Shown in pieces: positions 52,531 to 60,238 of a stretch of 64,000 nucleotides of DNA. A model generated the notes under the pieces. It was not told where the DNA came from and made no database searches. It saw only the letters and a list, made by a program, of their open reading frames with translations. The DNA lies in the NCBI GenBank assembly GCA_035531755.1, contig DATKSK010000031.1:19027-83026 (forward strand), given 5' to 3'. Both the position numbers and the translations under genes were made by a program. The number at the start of each line of letters is the position of its first letter. Position 1 is the first letter of the stretch. The DNA is from Acidimicrobiales bacterium. GTDB lineage: Bacteria; Actinomycetota; Acidimicrobiia; Acidimicrobiales; UBA8190.

Positions 52531-53325
52531 ATGGCGCGGGTGCTCATCACGGGATGCTCCAGCGGGTTCGGGCGGGCCACGGCCGTCGAGCTGAAGAAGC
52601 GCGGCTACCAGGTGGTGGCCACGGCCCGGCGCCCCGAGACCCTCGCCGACCTCGACGTGGACCAGCGCCTGGCCCTCGACGTCACCGACGACGCCTCGGT
52701 GACCGCCGCCGTGGCGGCCGCCGGGGAACTCGACGTGCTCGTGAACAACGCCGGCATCGGCATCGGCGGCCCGGTCGAGCTCGTCCCCCTCGCCGAGGTG
52801 CGGCGTCTGTTCGACACGAACTTCTTCGGCGCGCTGCGCATGATGCAGGCGGTCCTCCCCGGGATGCGGGCGCGGGGCACGGGGACCATCGTCAACCTGT
52901 CGTCGGTGTCGGGGCGCGTGGCCGCCCCGCTGTCGGGGTTCTACGCCGCGTCCAAGTACGCGCTCGAAGCGGTGTCAGAGGCGCTGCACGTCGAGGCCGG
53001 GCACTTCGGCATCAACGTCGTCGTCATCGAGCCCGGCTACTTCAAGACCAACATCGGCGAGTCGCACCGCGACTTCGGGGTGGACGCGCCCCCCTACGAC
53101 GAGCTCGAGGCGGCCACGAGGAAGATCGAGGAGCGCCTCGGTCGGGGTGAGGCGCCCGGCCCCGAGGTGGTGGCGGCCGCCATCGCCGACGCCGTCGAGG
53201 CGCCGGGCGTCCCGTGGAGGGTGCCGGTGGGGACCGATGCCGAGATGGTGCTCGGGGCGCGCGCCGCCCTGGACGACGCCGCCTTCGAGAAGGCCATGCG
53301 CGAGGTGCTCGGCCTCGACTGGTGA
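52531..53325 (+). CDS. Short-chain dehydrogenase/reductase
   Basis: A 264-residue classical SDR. The cofactor motif is ITGCSSGFGRATAVEL, with TARRPE after strand 2 suggesting NADP(H). The NAG motif is VLVNNAGIGIGG, Ser region is NLSSVSGRVA and the YxxxK is FYAASKYALEAVSEAL. It is close to the retinol-dehydrogenase-like SDRs (ExxYFKTNIG). ATG 52531 has GAGGAGGCGGG upstream. TATCCT near 52489 may be the -10. Confidence 0.9.
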   Translation: MARVLITGCSSGFGRATAVELKKRGYQVVATARRPETLADLDVDQRLALDVTDDASVTAAVAAAGELDVLVNNAGIGIGGPVELVPLAEVRRLFDTNFFGALRMMQAVLPGMRARGTGTIVNLSSVSGRVAAPLSGFYAASKYALEAVSEALHVEAGHFGINVVVIEPGYFKTNIGESHRDFGVDAPPYDELEAATRKIEERLGRGEAPGPEVVAAAIADAVEAPGVPWRVPVGTDAEMVLGARAALDDAAFEKAMREVLGLDW

Positions 53326-53377
53326 GCCCTGCGCCCTGCGCCCGGCGGTCGCTCGGGGCGCGACTACCTCCGGTCGC

Positions 53378-55054
53378 TCACGGAGATCGAAGCCCGCCGG
53401 TGGGCGCCGCCAGCACGACGCCCTCCCAAGGCCCGAGCCGGACGGGCGACGGCGCGTCCGACCCGTCGCGGGCCCGGTCGGTGCCGATCAGGACGTGGTG
53501 CGCGCCGGGGAGGTCGAGCGCCGCCGGGAGGTCCCCGAGGTTGAGCGCCACGACCGTCGACTCGCCGCGCCGCCATGCCCACACCCCGTCGGGCGCCGCC
53601 ATCTCGCGGTAGTCGCCGCCGTGGAGGTCCGGTGACCCCCGGCGCAGCGCGATGACGTCGCGCACGAACCACAGCACCGACGCCGGGTCGGCGCGCTGGG
53701 CGGCGACGTTGCACGCCGCCGGGTCGGTCATGGGCAGCCACGGCGTCGGCCCCGGCGCGCTGAAGCCGCCGTTGGGCCCGCCGTCCCACGGCATGGGCGT
53801 GCGCTGCGGGTCGCGGCCCGCGTAGTGGGGCCAGAACCGCAGGCCCACCGGGTCGAGGAGCTGCTCCTCGGAGAGCTCGCCGTCGGTGAGCCCGATCTCG
53901 TCGCCCTGGAAGAGCACCGGGGTTCCCCGCAGGGTGAGGAGCATCAGCAGCGCCAGGCGCGTCCGGGCGGGATCGCCCCCGGCCCACCGGGTGGCCAGGC
54001 GCGACACGTCGTGGTTCGAGCCTGTCCACACCGGCCACGCCCCCGGCGGGAGCAGGGCCTCGGTGCGCGCCACGATGCCCGACAGCGCGGCCGACTCGAA
54101 GGGCGCCTCGATGAACGGGAAGTTGAAGCCGAGGTGCAGCTCGTCGTCCCCCGCGCCGTAGTAGGAGCAGAGCGTCTCGAGCTCCTCGACGTTGGTCTCC
54201 CCGAGGAGCAGGCGCGGCTCGTCGTAGCCGGCGGACACCCGCCGCCACCGCCGCAGCACGTCGTGGACCTCGGGCCGGTTGCTGTTGTACTCGGTGCGCT
54301 GCCCGAACATCTGCATGATCCACGGGTCGTCCTCGGTGGCGGGCGGGTTGTCGCGCAACTGGGCGTCCTTGACGACCATGGTGCAGACGTCGATGCGGAA
54401 CCCCGCCACGCCCCGGTCCCACCAGAAGCGCAGGATGTCGTCGAAGGCGGCGCGCACGCCGTCGTTCCACCAGTTGAGGTCGGGCTGCTCGGGGAGGAAG
54501 TTGTGGAGGTAGTACTGCCCCGAGGCGTCGTCGAACGTCCATGCCGGGCCACCGAAGGTGCTCACCCAGTTGTTGGGGGGCGAGCCGTCGGGCGCGGGGT
54601 CCGCCCACACGTACCAGTCGCGCCGCGGGCCCCGGGGCGACGAGCGCGACTCGACGAACCAGGGGTGGTGGTCGCTCGTGTGGTTGGGCACCAGGTCGAG
54701 CAGCACGCGGATCCCGGACTCGGCGGCCCGGGCGATGACCCGGTCGAGGTCGGCCAGGCTGCCGAACACCGGGTGCACGTCGCAGTAGTCGGCCACGTCG
54801 TAGCCCCAGTCGGCGTTGGGCGACGGGCCCACCGGGCTCAGCCAGACGGCGTCGACACCCAGCCAAGCCAGGTGCTCCAGCCGCTCGAGGAGCCCGGCCA
54901 GGTCGCCGACGCCGTCGCCGTCGGCGTCGGCGAACGACCGGAGGTAGACCTGGTAGAGGACGGCGGAGCGCCACCACTCGCCCCCGCCGGGCCCACCCGG
55001 GCCCTGTGCCGCGCCCCGTGGCGTGTCTGCGTGTGCGCCTGGCGCTCCTGGCAA
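53378..55054 (-). CDS. GH13 alpha-glucosidase (oligo-1,6-glucosidase type)
   Basis: A 558-residue amylase-family enzyme. YQVYLRSFADADGDGVGDLAG is the GH13 start; the conserved regions are DLVPNHTSDHHPWF, GFRIDVC (nucleophile Asp), LLLGETNVEEL (acid/base Glu) and WTGSNHDVSR (transition-state Asp). A small beta domain ends the chain. It is intracellular (no signal peptide) and should split alpha-glucosides. The upstream boundary is a TTG at 55054; a later start is possible because residues 1-25 are Gly/Pro-rich. It lies 21 bp after the DNA glycosylase gene. Confidence 0.88.
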   Translation of the reverse strand: MPGAPGAHADTPRGAAQGPGGPGGGEWWRSAVLYQVYLRSFADADGDGVGDLAGLLERLEHLAWLGVDAVWLSPVGPSPNADWGYDVADYCDVHPVFGSLADLDRVIARAAESGIRVLLDLVPNHTSDHHPWFVESRSSPRGPRRDWYVWADPAPDGSPPNNWVSTFGGPAWTFDDASGQYYLHNFLPEQPDLNWWNDGVRAAFDDILRFWWDRGVAGFRIDVCTMVVKDAQLRDNPPATEDDPWIMQMFGQRTEYNSNRPEVHDVLRRWRRVSAGYDEPRLLLGETNVEELETLCSYYGAGDDELHLGFNFPFIEAPFESAALSGIVARTEALLPPGAWPVWTGSNHDVSRLATRWAGGDPARTRLALLMLLTLRGTPVLFQGDEIGLTDGELSEEQLLDPVGLRFWPHYAGRDPQRTPMPWDGGPNGGFSAPGPTPWLPMTDPAACNVAAQRADPASVLWFVRDVIALRRGSPDLHGGDYREMAAPDGVWAWRRGESTVVALNLGDLPAALDLPGAHHVLIGTDRARDGSDAPSPVRLGPWEGVVLAAPTGGLRSP

Positions 55055-55075
55055 CCGATCCTCCGTGCGCCCGCC

Positions 55076-55750
55076 CTATCCGGTGAGCGGGCCGGCGGGC
55101 GCGCCGGGCAGCTCGGTGGCCCGCCAGCAGTACCAGGCGGCCACCGAACGATAGGGCCGGAAGGCGTCGCCGAGGGGCTGCAGCTCACGCGGCGAGGGCA
55201 TGGGCACGCCCCAGGCCTGGCCGTAGCCCTTGCGGACCCCCAGGTCCCCGGTGGGCCACACGTCGAGCCGCCGCAGCTGGAACAGCAGGAACATCTCCGC
55301 CGTCCAGCGCCCGATGCCCCGCACCGTCGACAGGCGCTCGATCACCTCCTCGTCGTCCTCGCGGGCGATGCCGCGCGGGTCGAGGACGACGGTCCCGTCG
55401 ACCACCTTGGCGGCCAGGTCCCGCAGCGAGGCCGCCTTGTTGCCCGACAGCCCGGCCGTCCGCATGGTGTCGGGCGACAGCGCCAGCACGGCCTCCGGAC
55501 TGACGTCGGCGTCGAGCGCCGCCACCAGGCGGCCGTGGATGGCCGACGCCGCCGCCCCGGCCAGTTGCTGGTACACGATCGACTGCACCAGGGCGGCGAA
55601 GTGGGTGGCGTCGCGCGTGCCGAGGCGGGGCAAGCCGAACGACTCGGCCAGCCCGGCCACGACGGGGTCACGGGCGGCGAGCTCGCGTGCCGCCGCCGTG
55701 AAGGTCCGGGGGCGGCGCGGCCGCGACGCGTCGGCGGGGTCGCTGCGCAT
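55076..55750 (-). CDS. AlkA-like DNA-3-methyladenine glycosylase
   Basis: A 224-residue HhH-GPD protein. LVQSIVYQQLAGAAASAIHGRL starts the fold. The hairpin and Gly-rich loop are LSTVRGIGRWTAEMFLLFQL, followed by the catalytic Asp in WPTGDLGVRKGYG. It should remove alkylated purines. ATG 55750 is chosen by family length; the frame is open to 55990 across the divergent bsaP gene. It is divergent from bsaP (79 bp) and likely co-transcribed with the glucosidase. Confidence 0.9.
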   Translation of the reverse strand: MRSDPADASRPRRPRTFTAAARELAARDPVVAGLAESFGLPRLGTRDATHFAALVQSIVYQQLAGAAASAIHGRLVAALDADVSPEAVLALSPDTMRTAGLSGNKAASLRDLAAKVVDGTVVLDPRGIAREDDEEVIERLSTVRGIGRWTAEMFLLFQLRRLDVWPTGDLGVRKGYGQAWGVPMPSPRELQPLGDAFRPYRSVAAWYCWRATELPGAPAGPLTG

Positions 55751-55816
55751 CCGGTGGTCGAACCTCCCGGGCCCCGTGGCTATTCCCGGATCGGGCGCCA
55801 CCGCTGGGGCCGCCGC

Positions 55817-55829
55817 TAGCGTCGGCGCC
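55817..55829 (+). promoter_or_regulatory. Leaderless -10 for the bsaP-like gene
   Basis: TAGCGT at 55817-55822, then 7 nt, then GTG 55830. Confidence 0.5.
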
Positions 55830-56042
55830 GTGGAGGCGACCGGAGGACAGGCGGGCGGGGACCGGTACTGCACCGGCTGCGGCCGGCCCCGGCCGGACTG
55901 CCCGGGGTGCGGGCGCCGGCTCGACCCACCCCGGTTCTGCGACCGCTGCGGGCGGCGCATGGCGGTGGTGGTCACGCCGGCGGGGTTCACGGCGCGGTGC
56001 CGGGACCACGGCGTGGCGACGGCGGCCCCCGTGGGAGACTGA
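55830..56042 (+). CDS. bsaP: Biotin synthase auxiliary protein BsaP-like zinc-ribbon/iron-sulfur protein
   Basis: A 70-residue protein. Cys residues at YCTGCG, DCPGCG, FCDRCG and ARC, with the ending PPRFCDRCGRRMAVVVTP and FTARCRDHG, match the actinobacterial BsaP family. Mycobacterial BsaP is a small iron-sulfur protein that supports BioB. The GTG start follows a leaderless -10. In mycobacteria bsaP sits beside bioB. Here it is 4 kb away, upstream of a riboflavin synthase gene (4-bp gap). Confidence 0.75.
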   Translation: MEATGGQAGGDRYCTGCGRPRPDCPGCGRRLDPPRFCDRCGRRMAVVVTPAGFTARCRDHGVATAAPVGD

Positions 56043-56046
56043 GCCC

Positions 56047-56532
56047 GTGGACCGGATCGGCGTCGTGGACACCATGTTCGCCCGGTACGACATGGGCACC
56101 GAGGCCGTCGACGAGCTGAAGCAGTGCCCCGGCCACGGGGAGCGCTTCGAGGTCGTCAGGCGCACCGTCCCGGGCTTCAAGGACCTCGGCGTCGAGTGCA
56201 AGAAGCTCGTCGAGGAGGAGGGCTGCGCCATCGTCGTGGCCCTGGGCATGCCCGGCAAGGCCGCCGTCGACCAGGTGTGCGCGCACGAGGCGTCGCAGGG
56301 GATCATGCTCGCCCAGCTGCTCACCAACACCCACGTGCTCGAGGTCTTCGTCCACGAGAACGAGGAGGAGGACCCCGAGCGCCTCGCCGCGGTGTGCGTG
56401 GACCGGGCGCGCAAGCACGCCCGCAACGCGTACTGGATGGTGTACGAGCCCGAGCAGCTCACCCGTCGTGCCGGCCGGGGCGTGCGCCAGGGCTACGGGG
56501 ACGCCGGGCCCATCGTGCCGCCGCGCTCCTGA
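56047..56532 (+). CDS. ribC: Riboflavin synthase, archaeal (RibC, lumazine-synthase-like) type
   Basis: A 161-residue protein. RIGVVDTMFARYDMG, TVPGFKDLGVECKKLVEEEGC, VALGMPGKAAVDQVCAHEAS, LLTNTHVLEVFVHENE and LTRRAGRGVRQGYGDAGP follow the archaeal riboflavin synthase, which is unrelated to the two-lobed bacterial RibE. It converts two lumazines to riboflavin and a pyrimidine. The start is GTG 56047. It shares an operon with bsaP. No other rib gene is in the window. I identify it from similarity to the Methanocaldococcus enzyme. Confidence 0.88.
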   Translation: MDRIGVVDTMFARYDMGTEAVDELKQCPGHGERFEVVRRTVPGFKDLGVECKKLVEEEGCAIVVALGMPGKAAVDQVCAHEASQGIMLAQLLTNTHVLEVFVHENEEEDPERLAAVCVDRARKHARNAYWMVYEPEQLTRRAGRGVRQGYGDAGPIVPPRS

Positions 56533-56621
56533 CCCGCCCGCCGCGGGCCGGTCGAGGGGGAGGGCTCCCGACCGGGGCCCGGGGTCCGGCTCCGGTGGTC
56601 GAAGATCCGGCGGTCCCGGAA

Positions 56622-57971
56622 TCAGCCCAGCCCCATCCCGAGGTCCTCGTGCCGCGACCGCGCCCGGTCGCGGTGACGTCCTGGCGCCGGCAGCTCCATG
56701 CCCCGTCGTGCCAGCAGGCGGCCGAGCTCGGCGTGCTCGGCCCGGTCGTCGCGGCCGGGAGCGACGCCGAGCGCCGGGGCCGTCTGTTCCACGACGCGGC
56801 CGCCGACCACGTGTCGCCGCTCCCCCACCCCGCGCCCCTCGGCCCGCGCCGCGTGGGCGGCCGTGGTCGGGAGCGACCCGAGCAGGCGGTCGGCGGCGGC
56901 CTCCACCTCGACCGCGGGCGCGCCGGCCGGGAGCGACCCGCACCACGCCCGCACGACGTCGCGCCGCGTGGCCGTCGGGCTGCGCCGGCCGAGCGCCTCC
57001 ACCACGTCGGCGGCGGCGGTGGGTGACGCCAAGGCGTGGCCGCCGGCATCGGGACCGGTGACAACGCGCCGCGGCACGCGGTCGAGCACCGCCTCGAGCC
57101 GCCCCGGGCTCAGGCCCGCCGCCCGCGCCCGGCGCTCCCACGACGGCCGGAGGTCGTCGGCCGACACATGGGGGTCGCGCGCCGGGCGGGTGGCATGGGC
57201 GGCGACGGCGCGGGCCCGGCCCCCGCCGAGGCCGCGCTCCGACAGGTGCCGGGCGATCTCCACGGCGCGCTGCGAGAACGCCAGCCGCGCCTCGGCGCCG
57301 ATCCCGGCGACGTCCGCCCGCCCGGCGCGCAACGGCTCCCACGCCACGCCGAGCCGCCGGCTCAGCTCGTGGCGGAGCTGCGCGTGGTAGAGCGCGCCGG
57401 CGGCGGCGGCGTGCGCGTACAGGCCGCGCCCGTCGAGCGCCGTGAACGACCCCTCGGGACCGCGGCCGAGGTTGGCCATGACCACGTGGCTGTGCAGGTG
57501 GGGATCGAGGGCACGGCTGACGCGGTGCACGAACCCGGCGCTCGCCACGGCGGCGGCCGCCACCGGGACGGGGACGCCGCCGTCGCCCCGGCGCACGGCG
57601 ACGGCGCGCTGTTCCACGTAGCCGAGGGCCGCGGTGACAGCGGCGTCGTGGGCGGCGCGCACCTCGGCGCCGACGACCGGCCCACCCAGCGCGTGCAGGA
57701 GGCTGACGGACTTGGGCGCACAGAAGCTGAGGTCGAACCCGGCCACGGAGACCCGGTCGTGCCACCGGCCGAGTCTCTCGCCCGTGCCGGGGTGGTCGCC
57801 GCGCAGCACCGCCCCGAGCGCGTCGGCCTCCACGACGCCGCCCAGGCCGAGCGTCGCCGACCCGGTCCCGAGCCACTCGCCGGGCGCCTCGATACCCGTC
57901 CCGCCCGGGCCGGTGGCGACCTCCAGGTAGTAGGCGTGCCTGCCCGCCCGGACCTTGGCCACCCGCAGCAC
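56622..57971 (-). CDS. MobF/TrwC-type relaxase domain protein without helicase
   Basis: A 449-residue protein. The N-terminal relaxase features are the Tyr pair in RAGRHAYYLEV, GFDLSFCAPKSVSLLHAL and the metal-binding HUH motif in LDPHLHSHVVMANL, plus SFTALDGRGLYAH and AFSQRAVEIARHL. TrwC-type enzymes nick oriT and carry a C-terminal helicase; here the protein ends after an Arg/Ala-rich tail, so the helicase is absent. GTG 57971 has TGGAGGG upstream. No other conjugation gene, integrase or att site is visible nearby. It could be a mobilisation remnant or a repurposed nickase. Confidence 0.85.
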   Translation of the reverse strand: MLRVAKVRAGRHAYYLEVATGPGGTGIEAPGEWLGTGSATLGLGGVVEADALGAVLRGDHPGTGERLGRWHDRVSVAGFDLSFCAPKSVSLLHALGGPVVGAEVRAAHDAAVTAALGYVEQRAVAVRRGDGGVPVPVAAAAVASAGFVHRVSRALDPHLHSHVVMANLGRGPEGSFTALDGRGLYAHAAAAGALYHAQLRHELSRRLGVAWEPLRAGRADVAGIGAEARLAFSQRAVEIARHLSERGLGGGRARAVAAHATRPARDPHVSADDLRPSWERRARAAGLSPGRLEAVLDRVPRRVVTGPDAGGHALASPTAAADVVEALGRRSPTATRRDVVRAWCGSLPAGAPAVEVEAAADRLLGSLPTTAAHAARAEGRGVGERRHVVGGRVVEQTAPALGVAPGRDDRAEHAELGRLLARRGMELPAPGRHRDRARSRHEDLGMGLG

Positions 57972-58211
57972 AGACCCTCCAGGGGCTGCGCCCGGCACGG
58001 CACCGGCGGGCCCGGTGGGGAGGGTGTCGGTCGCGCTTCACCGACGACCTCGCCGCCATCCTTGCCCGGGAGGGTCGGTCGGCTCGGTCCGCACGACGAC
58101 AGCACTCGGTACGACCGGATGCCGGGACCCCGCGTGACGACGGTGACGACGGGCGACAGGCCGGACAGGCCGCGTGCGCCCCGCGCCCGGCGGGATGGGC
58201 CGGATCGACGG
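57972..58211. other. 240-bp gene-free stretch upstream of the relaxase
   Basis: No gene is seen. If the relaxase has a nearby oriT it would be expected here. No convincing inverted repeat with a nick-site motif was recognised by eye. Confidence 0.4.
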
Positions 58212-59231
58212 CTAGGGCCGGGGCGTTCGGTAGCGCGACAGCAGCTGGCGCGCCGCCTGGCGCCCCGCCTGGGCGAGCTCGGGCGGGTCGAGCACCTCGG
58301 CGTGCGGCCCGAGGCGCAGCAACAACCGGCCGAACCACACGGTGCTCGCCACGGCCAACGTGACGCGGGTGCGCCCGTCGCGCAGCGGCTCGGTCCCGAA
58401 GGTCGGGAGGGCCTCGATGATCCACGCCGCCTCGTCGTCCACCGCCAGGTGCGCCACCGTCGCCTCGGGCCCGGGCACGAAGGCCTCGGCACCCGGCCCG
58501 GCCCGGCCGTCGCCCTCGCCGTCGCGGTGGGCGTCACCGGGCCGACCGGTGGCGGCACCTGCCGTCGCGGTGGCGGCGGGGGCGCCGTGGCAGGCGGGCT
58601 CGCCGGTGAGGCGCGCCGAGGACACGCGGTCGACGCGAAAGCGCCGCATGCTCTCGGCGTTGTGGCAGTACCCGTCGAGGTACCACCGGCCCTCGATCGA
58701 CACCACGTCCACCGGGTCGACGACGCGCCGCGACTCCCGGTCGCTCGACGCCGAGTAGTAGCGCAGCTCGAGCTGGCGCCCGCGCTCGGCGGCGTCCCGG
58801 ACGATGGCGAGGTGCGCGGGCTCACGCAGGTCGATGCGCAGCAGGGTCCGGCCCCCGAGCACGGCGTCGAGCTTCGCCGCCGCCCGCCGCAGGGCACCGT
58901 CGGGATCGGCGCCCGGCACCGCCGCGATGGCGCGGGCCGACGCCGCCAGGGCGAACCCCTCGGCGGCGGTGAGCTTCCGGGGCCGGGCCAGCTCGGCGCC
59001 GAGGTCGGCCACGACCTCCTGGTCGTCGACGATGATCTCCATGAGCTGGTCGGGGCTGTAGGGGGGCAGGCCGCAGCACGCCGCCAGCTCCAGGTCGGCG
59101 ATGAGCTCGTCGGGATCGAGACCGAAACGCTCCGACAACTCCGACACCGGCGCCCGCCCCACCCGGGCCAGCCAGGTGAGCACGGCCAGCAGCCGAAGCA
59201 GCCGCGACCCGGCGTCGGCGCGCGTGGCCAT
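58212..59231 (-). CDS. pafC: WYL-domain regulator, PafC-like
   Basis: A 339-residue protein. An N-terminal winged-helix-like part (LLRLLAVLTWLARVGRAPVSELSERFGL) leads to a WYL domain: VVSIEGRWYLDGYCHNAESMRRFRVDRV. A 45-residue Gly/Ala-rich insert (about 225-270) and the WCX extension follow (VAHLAVDDEAAWIIEALPT). In mycobacteria PafB and PafC act together as the SOS-independent DNA-damage activator. ATG 59231 shares its A with the stop of the pafB-like gene, so both are co-translated. Proteasome genes are not visible here. Confidence 0.85.
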   Translation of the reverse strand: MATRADAGSRLLRLLAVLTWLARVGRAPVSELSERFGLDPDELIADLELAACCGLPPYSPDQLMEIIVDDQEVVADLGAELARPRKLTAAEGFALAASARAIAAVPGADPDGALRRAAAKLDAVLGGRTLLRIDLREPAHLAIVRDAAERGRQLELRYYSASSDRESRRVVDPVDVVSIEGRWYLDGYCHNAESMRRFRVDRVSSARLTGEPACHGAPAATATAGAATGRPGDAHRDGEGDGRAGPGAEAFVPGPEATVAHLAVDDEAAWIIEALPTFGTEPLRDGRTRVTLAVASTVWFGRLLLRLGPHAEVLDPPELAQAGRQAARQLLSRYRTPRP

Positions 59232-60169
59232 CACGACCCCCCCGCGCCGTCGGGGCCGGACAGCGCCTGGAGCCACGCCACCATGTCGGCGCGCACCTCC
59301 TCGGGGCCCAGGATCTCGGCGTGGTCCCCGAGCTCGAGCACCCAGGAGCGCAGGGCGTCGGTGTTCGTCACCTCGATGTGCACCACGACGGCCCCGTCGT
59401 CGTCCCGGCGCGCCAGGGCGCCCGCCCCCAGCTCGTCGAGCACGAGGTCGGCGAGGGTGGCGTCCACGCGCACGGCGACGGTGACGGGGGCACCCTCACC
59501 GATGCGCCACGGCACGTCGGGGATGGCGGCGTCGGGGTCGAATCCCTCGGGCAGCGACGCCGAGCCCGGCTCCCCCGCGACCACGGCGCCGTCCATGCGG
59601 TCGACACGGAACGTGCGGGGCGCGCCCCGGTCGAGGTCGTGGCCCACCAGGTACCACCACCCGCCGAGGAAGTGCAGCAGCGCGGGGTCGACCCGGCGCT
59701 GCTCGCCGCGGTAGTCGAAGCGCACCGTGGCACGCGTCCGCAACGCGTCGTGGAGCACCGGGAGCGCGGGGAGGGCGGGGAGCTCGGCCACCGGCCGCGC
59801 CCCGGCGGAGGCCGGCAGGCCCAGGCGCCACAGCGCGTCCCGACCACTAGGATCGCCGAGGTGGACCCCGGCGACCGCGAGGTTCAGGGCCGCTTGCTCG
59901 TCCGGCGCCAGGTCGAGGTCGGGCAGGTAGTAGTCCTCGGGCCGGATGACGTACCCGACCTGCTCGGGCCCTTCGATGGGCATGGCCGTGACCTCGATGC
60001 CGCCGTCGCGCAGCGTCCGCTTGTCGCGCTCGAAGGCCTGCCGGCGCGCCTCGCCCTCCTGCGCGGGATACCCCGGGACCTCCGACGCGATCTCGCGCAG
60101 GGACTTGGGCCGCTGGTCGCGCAGCAGCACGAGCACGAGGTCGGTCAGCCGCTCCAGCCGGTCCACCAT
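59231..60169 (-). CDS. pafB: WYL-domain regulator, PafB-like
   Basis: A 312-residue protein. The N-terminal HTH is RLTDLVLVLLRDQRPKSLREI with FERDKRTLRDGGIEV. The WYL domain contains LLHFLGGWWYLVGHDLDRGAPRTFRVDRMDG (split: GGWWYLVGHD; RTFRVDRMDG). The WCX extension ends in LGPEEVRADMVAWLQAL. ATG 60169 lies 8 nt after TACGCT. It precedes the PafC-like gene in an operon and should form a DNA-damage-responsive activator with it. Confidence 0.87.
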   Translation of the reverse strand: MVDRLERLTDLVLVLLRDQRPKSLREIASEVPGYPAQEGEARRQAFERDKRTLRDGGIEVTAMPIEGPEQVGYVIRPEDYYLPDLDLAPDEQAALNLAVAGVHLGDPSGRDALWRLGLPASAGARPVAELPALPALPVLHDALRTRATVRFDYRGEQRRVDPALLHFLGGWWYLVGHDLDRGAPRTFRVDRMDGAVVAGEPGSASLPEGFDPDAAIPDVPWRIGEGAPVTVAVRVDATLADLVLDELGAGALARRDDDGAVVVHIEVTNTDALRSWVLELGDHAEILGPEEVRADMVAWLQALSGPDGAGGS

Positions 60170-60183
60170 GGGCCCTGAGCGTA
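60170..60183 (-). promoter_or_regulatory. Leaderless -10 for the pafB-like gene
   Basis: TACGCT (minus strand, 60183-60178), 8 nt, then ATG 60169. Confidence 0.5.
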
Positions 60184-60238
60184 GGCGGCCCGGTCCCCGC
60201 CACCGGCGGGCCGCTCCGGCACACACGCGGCGGGGGCC

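Noticed and set aside
55751..56046. FMN riboswitch before the riboflavin synthase gene
   Set aside because: The gene starts 4 bp after the bsaP-like stop, and the upstream 79-bp gap is too short for the element.
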